NCBI GenBank assembly: GCA_036946625.1
Contig: JAQIIU010000001.1
Coordinates: forward strand, 62,001 to 126,000
From: Methylorubrum populi
Lineage (GTDB): Bacteria; Pseudomonadota; Alphaproteobacteria; Rhizobiales; Beijerinckiaceae
Reading direction: 5' to 3'
Length of the DNA stretch: 64,000 nucleotides
Position numbers and translations under genes: made by a program. The notes under the pieces were generated by a model. That model had not been told where the DNA came from. It made no database searches and saw only the letters and a program-made list of their open reading frames with translations. Positions 54,884 to 64,000 of this stretch are shown piece after piece (the stretch's first letter is position 1; every line of letters starts with the position of its first letter).

Positions 54884-55516
54884 TCACCGTGCGGGATGAT
54901 CTCCGCCGCGCGGTTTGAGCGGCGTACCCTCGTAAAGCGCCGCGAGCGGGCATTCGAGGCCGAATGCAGTGAGGAGCAGCCGTGTCTCGAATCCGATCAG
55001 AGTGTCCGAGCGCCAACCGGAAGCGGTCCGGATCGACAACCGGATCTGTGGCCGCTCCTGCTCGATGATGAGCACAGCCTCGCAGGACGGATGGGTCAGG
55101 TAGAGATCGCGCTTGATGTCGATCCATCGACGGTTCGGTCCGGGGATCACGGCCTCGTCGGTGCCCGAGACGATCTCCGCAAGCAGGTAGGCGCGCTCCA
55201 CGAAGCGTTGGCCCGGCTCATAGTCCGAGCCGATGACCGCCACGTCCGGTTCCGGCCGGTAGGCATCGTCGGCACCGAGTTCGATCCCAGGCCTCTGGCA
55301 GGCCAGCCGCGCCGGATCGTGGGATTCGAGGGCGTCGTTGAGCAGCCGTTCGAGGTTGCTGGCGATGCGGTTATGCGCCAGCGAGGCGGGCGCCATCATG
55401 ATTGGACACCCTGCCACCAGCTCCCATCGTTCGCGATCAGGACGCTGTTCCTGGAAGCGGCGGAAGGCGGGCGCGGACATCGCCTGCGCAGCATGGTCTG
55501 CGATTGCGAGCGGCAC
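54884..55516 (-). CDS. Uma2-family (DUF820) putative endonuclease
   Basis: 210 aa with the PD-(D/E)xK-like Uma2 pattern: RWELVAGCPIMMAPASLAHN, ACQRPGIELG, YRPEPDVAVIG (catalytic Asp), LLAEIVSGTDE and WIDIKRDLYL (ExK-like). Function unproven; the family is widespread in Methylobacterium and cyanobacteria. GTG 55516 is taken as start (GGGAGAG 7 nt upstream); ATG 55480 would cut the N-terminal helix. Follows moxR by 68 bp on the same strand. Confidence 0.85.
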   Translation of the reverse strand: MPLAIADHAAQAMSAPAFRRFQEQRPDRERWELVAGCPIMMAPASLAHNRIASNLERLLNDALESHDPARLACQRPGIELGADDAYRPEPDVAVIGSDYEPGQRFVERAYLLAEIVSGTDEAVIPGPNRRWIDIKRDLYLTHPSCEAVLIIEQERPQIRLSIRTASGWRSDTLIGFETRLLLTAFGLECPLAALYEGTPLKPRGGDHPAR

Positions 55517-55584
55517 GACGGTGCTCTCCCGATCATGAGGCCCTTCCATCAGCCTGCCACAACGGCGATCCGAAAGCGATTCCG

Positions 55585-56436
<852 letters not shown>

Positions 56437-56638
56437 GGGGCCTCGCGTCGGGAGGGGGATCGGCTCGCAGTAACCCGGTGCGGAGCGGATCGGCAACCGG
56501 CCCTGGTTTTCTTGGCCAGCCTCAGTCGCCGGCGCCCGCCTCCGCGGGCTCAGGCTTTCGCTCCGCTCGATGCTTCTCAGGACCAAGGTCTTGAGAAGCC
56601 CGCTCCGCGCGGCGCTCTTGGTCGTGTCCCTTGGCGCC

Positions 56639-56662
56639 GCGAAGCCGCTCAAGCGGCTTCGC
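56639..56662. terminator. strong GC hairpin
   Basis: GCGAAGCCGCT and AGCGGCTTCGC form a perfect 11-bp stem with a 2-nt loop. It lies 39-62 bp downstream of the 217-aa membrane protein on its transcribed strand and upstream of moxR. No T-run follows, so terminator or stabiliser. Confidence 0.45.
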
Positions 56663-56700
56663 GCGATGGCCCTGCGTGATCCGCTACCGCTGCCTGTCGC

Positions 56701-57354
56701 TCAAAGCGCCTTCCCGTCGTGCCACACGCAGTTCGAGGCCAGGATCCCGAGGTTGACGTCCGATTTCTGCGGCTGCGGCAGGGTCTTGCCGTCCATGGCG
56801 AGGTCGATCTTGATCTCGACCTGTCCCTTCGACTCGTTCGAGCGGCGGGAGAAGTAGCAGTATTGCTGGAACGGCCGATCCTCGTTGGCCCTGAAGTTCC
56901 AGCCGGTGACGATCTGCCCGTCGAGATAGGGCACCTGCTTGAACACCGTGAAGGTGGTGTTCACCGGCGCCTGCGAGGCGGGCGCGGCGTCGGTGCCGAG
57001 CTGGGCCTTGGTCGGCGTCGGCACGGCGCCGGCCCGCTGGGGCGGCAGGCCTTCGAGCTTGAGGGTGTTGTCGGTGAGCGTCACCTCGCCCTTGGTCTTC
57101 AGCGTCACGCCGGCGAGCGCCGTCTGCATCGCCGCCGCGATCTTTTCCGCCGCCGAGTCGAACTGGTTCATGTACGCGTAGCCGTAGGAGGCGGCGCCGA
57201 TGCCGATTCCGGCGAGCGCCGCGAAGGCGCCCGCTCCGATCGCCCGCAGCAGGAAGGCGCGGGCGAAATGCATCCGCGCCTCCGCCCGCAAACGGCCGTT
57301 GACGTGCTGTGCGAGCACGATGTTCTCGTGCGTGCCCTCGGTGTGGATGCTCAT
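56701..57354 (-). CDS. hypothetical membrane-anchored protein
   Basis: Not recognised. 217 aa. A short cytoplasmic N-terminus (MSIHTEGTHENIVLAQHVNG), one hydrophobic helix (AIGAGAFAALAGIGIGAASYGYA), then a soluble, probably periplasmic domain with two Cys (QQYCYFSRR, ASNCVWHDG). The mid part has a linker of Pro/Thr/Ala. 21 bp downstream of the coiled-coil membrane gene on the same strand, so the two likely form a pair. Confidence 0.7.
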   Translation of the reverse strand: MSIHTEGTHENIVLAQHVNGRLRAEARMHFARAFLLRAIGAGAFAALAGIGIGAASYGYAYMNQFDSAAEKIAAAMQTALAGVTLKTKGEVTLTDNTLKLEGLPPQRAGAVPTPTKAQLGTDAAPASQAPVNTTFTVFKQVPYLDGQIVTGWNFRANEDRPFQQYCYFSRRSNESKGQVEIKIDLAMDGKTLPQPQKSDVNLGILASNCVWHDGKAL

Positions 57355-57375
57355 GGCCGGGCGCTCGACAGGGAC

Positions 57376-58599
57376 TTACGCGGTGGCGCCCGCGGGGGCG
57401 TTGCCGGACGTGTTGGCGGGGGGCGGGGGCGGCGGCGCCACCGGGGCGGTGCGCCGCTCCAGCGGGATCACCGAGGCGTCCCGCGTCACGGGTTTCGGCT
57501 GGGCCAGCGCCATCTCCTGGCGCACGCCTTCGGCGATGGAGGCCAGCAGGTAGGGCGTGGCTTCCGGGTCCACCGCGGCGCCGAGATCGTCCTCGTCCAT
57601 GAAGGTCTTGCGCACCGAGACCGCCGAGAGCGCCAGGATGGTCGAGGCGAAGGCGGCGCAGAGCGCGGGCACGAACACGAAGATGCGCAGGAAGGCGTGG
57701 ACCTGCGCGTCGCTCACGTCGATCGGATCGACGCCGTAGACCATGGCGGTGAAGGAGTGGAGCTGCGAGCGGTTGACCGCATTGCGGTAGGCCTGCTCGG
57801 CATCGGCCACCTTGCGGTCGGCCGCGCCCCGGTCGAGCAGCCCGCGCGCCCTGCGCGCCTCCTCCAGATCCTTGACGATGGCGCTGCGGTCGCTGCCCGC
57901 CTTGGCGACCGCGGCGTTGAGGGTCGCCGTGCGCGGGTCGGTCACGCATTTGAGGTTCGCGTAGCGCATGCCCCGGCTGTTGGTGCCGTAGACGCGCTCG
58001 CAGCGCTGCGCCGGCAGGCCGGCGAGCTGCGCGGCGTTCTCGGCCGAGCGCCGCTCGATCTGCTCCAGTTCGCCCGCGTACTGCTCGACCCGGGCGTTGG
58101 CGGCCGCGATGCGGGTGTCGATGCTGTCGCGGTCGGCCTGGGCGTCCTTGAGGGCGGTCTTGGCCTTGGCCGCGTCCATCAGGCGGGGATGGAACATCAT
58201 CTCGCCGAGCTGGGAGACCGACTTGGTGGTCACGCCCGCAGCGAACACGATGCCGATGATCGCGAGCCCCTTCACGAACCACGAGCGCTGCGTGCGCGCC
58301 AGGATGCCGAGCGGCACGCGGCACAGTTCGACCGCGGCGTAGACCAGGGGCGCGAGCAGCATGAAGTAGAAGGCACGGTCGTCGCCGTCGCTGTAGGTGT
58401 CCGCGAACAGCCACGCGCCGGCGAGCGAGGCGCCGATCACCATGAACTCGACGAGATAGGCGATGGCGACGTAGCCCCACTTGATGCGATAGCCGCGCTC
58501 GATGTCGCGCTGGTGCTTCCAGCGCTGCTGATCGAGCACCCACTCGCGCCGCTCGCGCTGCACGTCCCGGCTCGGAGGCTGTCTGCGAAGGAATTTCAT
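57376..58599 (-). CDS. hypothetical membrane protein with coiled coil
   Basis: Not recognised. 407 aa. N-terminal basic helix, then three hydrophobic helices (about 42-65, 72-92, 105-125), a long charged coiled coil (about 135-275: AKAKTALKDAQADRDSIDTR, ELEQIERRSAENAAQLAGL), one more helix (FLRIFVFVPALCAAFASTI) and a Pro-rich C-terminal tail (PPPPPPANTSGN). It resembles DUF4407-type proteins in layout, not provably. Two Cys in the coil (QRCERVYG, LKCVTDP) may pair. Start ATG 58599 (MKFLRRQPPS). Confidence 0.72.
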   Translation of the reverse strand: MKFLRRQPPSRDVQRERREWVLDQQRWKHQRDIERGYRIKWGYVAIAYLVEFMVIGASLAGAWLFADTYSDGDDRAFYFMLLAPLVYAAVELCRVPLGILARTQRSWFVKGLAIIGIVFAAGVTTKSVSQLGEMMFHPRLMDAAKAKTALKDAQADRDSIDTRIAAANARVEQYAGELEQIERRSAENAAQLAGLPAQRCERVYGTNSRGMRYANLKCVTDPRTATLNAAVAKAGSDRSAIVKDLEEARRARGLLDRGAADRKVADAEQAYRNAVNRSQLHSFTAMVYGVDPIDVSDAQVHAFLRIFVFVPALCAAFASTILALSAVSVRKTFMDEDDLGAAVDPEATPYLLASIAEGVRQEMALAQPKPVTRDASVIPLERRTAPVAPPPPPPANTSGNAPAGATA

Positions 58600-58912
58600 G
58601 GGCTCAGGACTTGGGCTCAAGACGGCTGCGGGCCTCCGGAGGCGGCGGAACCCGCCACCTCCTAACATCGCGTTACCCGAGCGTAAGCGTGTATTGTGCC
58701 GAAGTTGTGCCGGCTGGTCCGATCGGCGGTGGATGGCGGCCGGCGCCGAGCGCCGCAGCGCGCGGCACGGAACCGCGCCGCGAAATCCGCCGCCCGCGGC
58801 CGAAAATCGGTTGCCCCGCGCGGGACCTGCCGCCCATGATGGAAACCTCTTCGCGGCATCGAAGCTGCGGGAGGCCCCTTCTCTCCCGTTCGAGCGCCAG
58901 CGTAACCAGCCG

Positions 58913-60802
58913 ATGACCGACCCCGTGCAGGCCGGAACCCAGATCGCCGCGGAAGCGGGCACGCATGCGGGCGGCTACCGGGAGGCGATCCTCTTCCTCG
59001 TCACCGCCGGCATCGTGGTGCCGCTGTTCCACCGGCTGCGGGTGAGCCCGGTGCTCGGCTTCATCGGCGCCGGCGCGCTGCTCGGGCCGTTCGGCCTCGG
59101 GCGCTTCGCCGAGGCGTCTCCGTGGCTTGCCCCCTTCACCATCGGCAACCGGGCCGAGATCGCGCATCTGGCCGAATTCGGCGTGATCTTCCTGATGTTC
59201 ATGATCGGGATCGAGCTGTCCTGGGAGCGCCTGCGGGTGCTGCGCCGGCTGGTCTTCGGCCTCGGCTCGATCCAGGTGATCGCCTCCGCGGCGGTGATCG
59301 CCGCGATCCTCGTCGCCCTGTCGCAGCCGGCGGCCGGTGCGGTGCTGGTGGGGCTCGCGCTGGCGCTCTCCTCCACCGCCGTGGTGCTGCCGGTGCTGGC
59401 CGAGCAGAAGCGGCTCGGCACGCCGGCCGGGCGCACCAGCTTCGCCGTGCTGCTGTTCCAGGATCTGGCGGTGGCCCCCATCCTGTTCGCCATCGCCGTG
59501 CTCGGCCGCAACGACGGCGGCGACCTCGGCGCCGCCCTGGCCCTGGCCCTGGGACAGGCGGCGATCGCCCTCGCGGTGATCGTGGTGGCCGGACGCGTGG
59601 CGCTTCGCCCGCTCTTCCACCTCGTGGCGCGCACCCGCTCGCCCGAGCTGTTCATGGCGGCCTGCCTGCTCGTCATCGTGGCGACCGCGCTGGTGGCGGC
59701 GGGCAGCGGCCTGTCGATGACGCTCGGCGCCTTCGTCGCCGGGCTGCTTCTGGCCGAGACCGAGTACCGCCGCGCCATCGAGGCGACCATCGATCCGTTC
59801 AAGGGGCTCCTGCTCGGGGTGTTCTTCGTCTCGGTCGGCATGAATCTCGACCCGGCCCAGCTCGTCGCCGCGCCGGGGGCGATCCTCGGCCTGTCGGTCG
59901 GCCTCCTCGTCATCAAGGGCGCCGTGGTGCTGGCCGGCGCCCGCGCGATGGGCATCGCCCGGCCGGTCGCCCTGGAGGCGGCGCTGCTGATCGGGCCCGG
60001 CGGCGAGTTCGCCTTCGTGCTGATCGGCGGCGCGATGGCGGCGGGCCTCGTCCCCGAGCCGGTCGGCGGCGCGGCGCTCATCGTCACCACCGTGACCATG
60101 ATCGCGATCCCCGGCCTCGCCGCGCTCGGGCGCCGGATCGGGAAGCGGGTGTCGAAGGAGCAGCTCGGCCGGGCGCGGGCCGAGCCGATGCCGGACCCGC
60201 AGCAGAACCGGGTGATCGTGGCGGGCTACGGCCGGGTCGGACGGCTCGTCGGCGAGATGCTCAAGCGCCACGACATCCCCCACATCGCCCTCGATTCGGA
60301 CCCGGCCCGGGTCGGCGAGCAGCGCCGGCTCGGCAGCCCGGTCTATTTCGGCGATTCGGCCAACCCGGAGATGCTGCGCCGCTCCGGCATCGCCGGCGCC
60401 CGTGCCCTGGTGGTGACCCTCGACAACCCGCGCGCGGTGGAGGCGGTGGTGCAGGCCGCCCGCGCCGAGCGGCCGGATCTCACCATCGTCGCCCGCGCCC
60501 GCGACGCCCGCCACGCCACGCAGCTCTACGAGATGGGCGTCGACGACGCGGTGCCGGAGACGATCGAGGCCTCGCTGCAGCTCTCGGAGGCGGTGCTGGT
60601 CGATGTCGGCGTGCCGATGGGCCACGTCATCGCCTCGATCCACGAGCGCCGCGACGAGTTCCGCACCATGCTCCGGCGCAGGGAGACGGAGGCGCGGCCG
60701 GTCTTCCGCGCCCGCCGCACCGTCGGCAAGGGCCGGGAGGCCGCCGAGGCCAAACCCGCCGCGCCGCCGGTCGACGTGCGGCCGGTGGGCGAGAGCGCCT
60801 GA
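58913..60802 (+). CDS. Kef-type monovalent cation:proton antiporter (CPA2)
   Basis: 629 aa. About 12-13 helices: LLFLMFMIGIELSWERLRVL and ALSSTAVVLPVLAEQ are family signatures. The C-terminal TrkA-N/RCK domain binds NAD (VIVAGYGRVGRLVGEML), followed by a TrkA-C-like tail. Related to KefB/KefC potassium efflux systems and to cyanobacterial NapA; no KefF/G ancillary gene is adjacent. Start ATG 58913. Convergent with the thioesterase gene; only 28 bp separate them. Confidence 0.9.
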   Translation: MTDPVQAGTQIAAEAGTHAGGYREAILFLVTAGIVVPLFHRLRVSPVLGFIGAGALLGPFGLGRFAEASPWLAPFTIGNRAEIAHLAEFGVIFLMFMIGIELSWERLRVLRRLVFGLGSIQVIASAAVIAAILVALSQPAAGAVLVGLALALSSTAVVLPVLAEQKRLGTPAGRTSFAVLLFQDLAVAPILFAIAVLGRNDGGDLGAALALALGQAAIALAVIVVAGRVALRPLFHLVARTRSPELFMAACLLVIVATALVAAGSGLSMTLGAFVAGLLLAETEYRRAIEATIDPFKGLLLGVFFVSVGMNLDPAQLVAAPGAILGLSVGLLVIKGAVVLAGARAMGIARPVALEAALLIGPGGEFAFVLIGGAMAAGLVPEPVGGAALIVTTVTMIAIPGLAALGRRIGKRVSKEQLGRARAEPMPDPQQNRVIVAGYGRVGRLVGEMLKRHDIPHIALDSDPARVGEQRRLGSPVYFGDSANPEMLRRSGIAGARALVVTLDNPRAVEAVVQAARAERPDLTIVARARDARHATQLYEMGVDDAVPETIEASLQLSEAVLVDVGVPMGHVIASIHERRDEFRTMLRRRETEARPVFRARRTVGKGREAAEAKPAAPPVDVRPVGESA

Positions 60803-60830
60803 CGGGGCGTCGTTCCAGGGCCCGCCGCGA

Positions 60831-61379
60831 TCAGGCCGGGGCGGTCGCCTGCCGCAGGGTGCTGCCCGCGGACAGGAAGGCCTCGACCGGCTCCGTCATC
60901 GGTGGACTCGCCGCCTCGATCCCGACGGTTTCGAGCAGGGCGCGGATCGGCACGAAGCCGCGCTCCTTCCGGTCGTAGAGGCCGGCCTGGACCAGGGCGA
61001 TGGCCGCGACGACCCGGGTCGCCCGGACGATCAGGCGATGCTCGATCACGGCGTGGGTGTCGGTCCAGTGCACGAGCCGGGTCTCCAGGTCGAAGGCCTG
61101 GAAGGGGCGGAGTTCCCGGCGGAAGCGGATCTGGCCGGCGCTCACCACCGGCGTCCAGCCGTGCCGCAGCACCGGACGCCACAGGCCGGTGCCGATCAGG
61201 AGATCGGTGCGGCCGAGATCCATCAGCGTCCAGTAGCGGCCGTTGTTGAGATGCAGCGACGTGTCGAGGTCGTGCGGCCAGACGCGGAACCGCAGGCGCG
61301 AGACCCCCGAAGGCAGGCCGAGCTTCGGCCGCCGCCAGGCCGTCGCGATCAGCCAGAGGAGGCGGAGCCAGAGATTCAT
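60831..61379 (-). CDS. hotdog-fold acyl-CoA thioesterase-like protein
   Basis: 182 aa. FRVWPHDLDTSLHLNNGRYW is the thioesterase (4HBT/THEM6-like) motif with the catalytic-type Asp-x-x-x-HLNN. An N-terminal hydrophobic segment (LWLRLLWLIATAW) may target the membrane. Acyl substrate unknown. Start ATG 61379. Confidence 0.85.
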   Translation of the reverse strand: MNLWLRLLWLIATAWRRPKLGLPSGVSRLRFRVWPHDLDTSLHLNNGRYWTLMDLGRTDLLIGTGLWRPVLRHGWTPVVSAGQIRFRRELRPFQAFDLETRLVHWTDTHAVIEHRLIVRATRVVAAIALVQAGLYDRKERGFVPIRALLETVGIEAASPPMTEPVEAFLSAGSTLRQATAPA

Positions 61380-61532
61380 GGGTCACGTCGATGGTGCGCC
61401 GGGCCGGAGGCCGGCACGTTCGCCAAAGGCCGCGCTTTGTCCAGCCCTCGCTTCGGCGCGACGTGAGACCCTCGGGGCCAGCATCCCACCCCGAGCCGCG
61501 CTCCACCCGATCGATCGAACCGGGTTCGGTCC

Positions 61533-62909
61533 TCAGGCGTCGGCGGGTCCGGGCAGCGCGGCGACCAGGCCGCGGAACCGGTCGCCGCGCACCTCGAAGT
61601 TCGGGAACTGGTCGTAGGAGGCGCAGGCCGGCGACAGCAGCACGACCGGCGCCGGCGTGCCGGAGGCGCGGGCGGCCTGCGCCGCCGCGGCGGTCGCGGC
61701 CTCCAGGGTCTCGCAGCGGGTGAAGGGCACGCGCCCGTCGAGGGTGGCGGCGAAGGCGTCGCCCGACGCGCCGATCAGGTAGGCGTGCGCCACCCGGCCG
61801 AACAGCGGCGCCAGCGGCTCGATGCCGCCCTCTTTCGCCTTGCCGCCGACGATCCAGTGGATGTCGCGGAAGGCGAGCAGCGCCTTCTCGGTGGAATCGG
61901 CGTTGGTCGCCTTGGAATCGTTGACGAAGCGCACCGGGCCGATCCGGCGCAGGGGCTCCATCCGGTGGGCGAGCCCCGGAAAGCTCCTCAGGCCGGCGGC
62001 GATCTCGTCGCCGCCGAGGCCGAGCCGCACGGCCGCGGCGACCGCGGCGGCGGCGTTCTGGAGGTTGTGGTCGCCGAGCAGCGCGGCGCTGCCGGCGACC
62101 TGCGCGATCACGGCGCCGTCGGGCCCGCGCACCGCCCCGGCGGCGCAGACGAGATCGCCCGCCGCCGTGCCGTGGCCCTCGACATGGATGCGGATGCGCT
62201 CGCCCCGGCGGCGCTCGGCGATGGCCGCGCTGTGGGCGTCGTCCACGCCGACCACCGCGAGATCGGCGCCCGCGACCAGCCGCTCCTTGATCGCGGCGTA
62301 GGTCTCCATGGTGCCGTGGCGGTCGAGATGGTCGGGCGTCAGATTGAGCAGGATGCCGATGCCCGGCGCGAGCGAGGGCGTCAGGTCGATCTGGAACGAG
62401 GACAGTTCGATCACGTGGACGCGGGTCCCGGCGGGCGGCTCCAGGGACAGGATCGCGGTGCCGATGTTGCCGCCCATCTGCACGTCGCGCCCGGCATGGC
62501 GCAGGAGGTGCGCCGTCAGCGCCGTGGTCGTCGACTTGCCGTTGGTGCCGGTGATGGCGACGAACGGCGCGCCGGGCGCGAGCGCCGCCCGCTCGCGGCA
62601 GAAGATCTCGATGTCGCCGATGATCGCGACGCCGGCGGCGCGGGCGAGCCCAACGGTCCAGTGAGGCTCGGGGTGCGTCAACGGCACGCCCGGCGCCAGC
62701 ACCAGGGCGGAGAAGCCCGACCAGTCGGCCTCGCTCGGATCGGTGACGGTGATGCCCTGCGCCCGGGCCCGGTCGCGGCTGGCCGCGTCGTCGTCCCAGG
62801 CCAGCACGTCGGCCCCGCCCGCGATGAGCGAGCGAACGGTGGCGAGTCCGGAGCCGCCGAGGCCGAACAGGGCGACCTTCTGGCCGGCGAAGGTGGTGGC
62901 TGGCGTCAT
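61533..62909 (-). CDS. murD: UDP-N-acetylmuramoylalanine--D-glutamate ligase
   Basis: Adds D-glutamate to UDP-MurNAc-L-Ala in cytoplasmic peptidoglycan synthesis. 458 aa. ATP-binding GTNGKSTT at 121-128, [23 protein letters not shown] and the C-terminal [10 protein letters not shown] motif are all present. Downstream of mraY on the same strand, as in the mur/dcw cluster. Start ATG 62909. Confidence 0.97.
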   Translation of the reverse strand: MTPATTFAGQKVALFGLGGSGLATVRSLIAGGADVLAWDDDAASRDRARAQGITVTDPSEADWSGFSALVLAPGVPLTHPEPHWTVGLARAAGVAIIGDIEIFCRERAALAPGAPFVAITGTNGKSTTTALTAHLLRHAGRDVQMGGNIGTAILSLEPPAGTRVHVIELSSFQIDLTPSLAPGIGILLNLTPDHLDRHGTMETYAAIKERLVAGADLAVVGVDDAHSAAIAERRRGERIRIHVEGHGTAAGDLVCAAGAVRGPDGAVIAQVAGSAALLGDHNLQNAAAAVAAAVRLGLGGDEIAAGLRSFPGLAHRMEPLRRIGPVRFVNDSKATNADSTEKALLAFRDIHWIVGGKAKEGGIEPLAPLFGRVAHAYLIGASGDAFAATLDGRVPFTRCETLEAATAAAAQAARASGTPAPVVLLSPACASYDQFPNFEVRGDRFRGLVAALPGPADA

Positions 62910-62947
62910 GGCGATGCTCGCTCGCGGCGGCTTACCGAAGGAAGCGC

Positions 62948-62975
62948 CTCTCCTCCCCTCCCGTGGGGAGGAGAG
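62948..62975. terminator. strong hairpin between mraY and murD
   Basis: CTCTCCTCCCC (62948-62958) and GGGGAGGAGAG (62965-62975) with a 6-nt loop form a perfect 11-bp stem. Lies in the 155-bp space between mraY and murD, which are otherwise normally coupled. Similar C/G-rich palindromes occur near 1480-1620, so it may be a dispersed REP-like element that also slows transcription. Confidence 0.5.
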
Positions 62976-63064
62976 GGGAGGTGGGGGTGGTTCAGGATGA
63001 GGCGTCCGGGTGCCGTCTGCACCCCTCACCCCGGCCCTCCCCATGAGGGGGAGGGAATGGAGGC

Positions 63065-64000
63065 TCAGCGCAGCTTGAGCGTGGCGAGCCCGATCAGCGC
63101 CAGGATCACGGCGATGATCCAGAAGCGGATCACGACCTGCGGCTCCTTCCAGCCCTTCTGCTCGAAATGGTGATGGATCGGCGCCATGCGGAAGACCCGT
63201 TTGCCCGTGAGCTTGAACGAGGCGACCTGGATGATCACCGACATGATTTCCAGGACGAACAGGCCGCCGACGACGGCGAGCACGATCTCGTGCTTGGCCG
63301 CCACCGCGATGACGCCGAGCAGGCCGCCGAGGGCGAGCGAGCCGGTGTCGCCCATGAAGATCTGCGCGGGCGGCGCGTTGAACCACAGGAAGCCCAAGCC
63401 CGCCCCGATCACCCCGCCGCAGACCACGGCGAGTTCGCCGGTGTCGCGCACGTAGTTCACCTGGAGATAGCCCGCGGTGAAGGAGTTGCCGACGAGGTAG
63501 GCGATGACGCCGAAGGTGCCGCAGGCGATCATCACCGGCACGATGGCCAGCCCGTCGAGCCCGTCGGTGATGTTGACCGCGTTGCCCGCGCCCACGATCA
63601 CGAAGGCGGCGAACGGCACCCAGAACCAGCCGAGGTTCAGGAGCGCGTCCTTGAAGACGGGGAAGGCGAGCTGGTTCTGCAGCGCGGCCGGCGCGTAGAC
63701 CGAGATCAGCAGGCAGGCCGCACCCGCGATCGCGAATTCGAGCAGCAGACGGAAGCGGCCGGAGAAGCCCTTGTGCGACTGCTTCGTCACCTTGAGGTAG
63801 TCGTCGTAGAAGCCGATCGCGCCGAAGCCGAGGGTGACGGCGAGCGTCACCCAGACGTAGTGGTTGCGCGGATTGGCCCAGAGCAGGATCGAGACCACGG
63901 CGCCGGCCAGGATCATCAGGCCGCCCATGGTCGGCGTGCCGCGCTTGGTCAGGTGGGTGGCCGGGCCGTCCTCGCGGATCGGCTGGCCCTTGCCCTGGCG
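63065..64000 (-). CDS. mraY: phospho-N-acetylmuramoyl-pentapeptide transferase, C-terminal part (start outside window)
   Basis: Integral membrane enzyme that makes lipid I from UDP-MurNAc-pentapeptide and undecaprenyl phosphate. 312 of about 360 residues are seen; the 5' end lies beyond 64000. The family motif [16 protein letters not shown] is at the edge (near 63930-63975). FYDDYLKV carries the catalytic Asp pair, [13 protein letters not shown] the second catalytic Asp region, and [14 protein letters not shown] the His-rich segment. Internal Met 63928 is not the start. Confidence 0.97.
   Translation of the reverse strand, partial: RQGKGQPIREDGPATHLTKRGTPTMGGLMILAGAVVSILLWANPRNHYVWVTLAVTLGFGAIGFYDDYLKVTKQSHKGFSGRFRLLLEFAIAGAACLLISVYAPAALQNQLAFPVFKDALLNLGWFWVPFAAFVIVGAGNAVNITDGLDGLAIVPVMIACGTFGVIAYLVGNSFTAGYLQVNYVRDTGELAVVCGGVIGAGLGFLWFNAPPAQIFMGDTGSLALGGLLGVIAVAAKHEIVLAVVGGLFVLEIMSVIIQVASFKLTGKRVFRMAPIHHHFEQKGWKEPQVVIRFWIIAVILALIGLATLKLR

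Overview
The window reads as chromosomal DNA of a high-GC alphaproteobacterium of the Hyphomicrobiales, most like Methylobacterium/Methylorubrum. This rests on the very GC-rich codon use, the dxs-tlyA-rlmD order, a complete selenocysteine toolkit serving a membrane formate dehydrogenase, an Mrp antiporter with fused A and B subunits, and several dispersed intergenic repeat families. Genus assignment is inference.

Layout. 1-4.9 kb: end of dxs, sodC, tlyA and rlmD. 5-19.1 kb: a selenium/formate block. The minus-strand run is a PhnD-like binding protein, a compact ABC ATPase, a double-domain permease, selA and tRNA-Sec. selD diverges on the plus strand. Next come selB, fdhE and the fdhI-fdhB-fdhA genes of a formate dehydrogenase-N. 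Its catalytic subunit contains an in-frame TGA (18547-18549) with a SECIS hairpin right behind it. So selenium uptake (inferred), selenophosphate synthesis, Sec-tRNA synthesis, decoding and the client enzyme lie together.

19.3-37.7 kb: envelope and glycan genes. A tightly coupled minus-strand set (flippase, TPR-OGT-like transferase, DegT aminotransferase, WbqC, PhyH dioxygenase, methyltransferase) is followed by FemAB-like, polysaccharide deacetylase, glycosyltransferase, beta-helix protein, Wzz/GumC-like protein and Wzy/ligase. 38.7-44.7 kb: Mrp (mnhA/B-C-D-E-F-G) antiporter operon. 46.2-51.5 kb: second glycan operon on the plus strand (nucleotide-sugar dehydrogenase, SDR epimerase, fcl, wecG-like, GT4), all chained by short overlaps. 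51.8-60.8 kb: lysozyme-like hypothetical, SixA, aldo/keto reductase, Uma2 protein, MoxR ATPase, two unknown membrane proteins and a Kef antiporter. 60.8-64 kb: thioesterase, murD and mraY (cut by the window edge).

Intergenic space is dominated by repeats. Family A (four copies, 210-218 bp) has 13-bp terminal inverted repeats and a 3-bp target duplication at every copy, so it is a MITE. Families B (about 170 bp) and C (about 120 bp) share TGATAC-like ends, and in three places the first three bases of the end serve as the stop codon of the adjoining gene. Family D is a 44-bp inverted-repeat unit. One MITE copy is nested inside a family C element, which gives a relative age.
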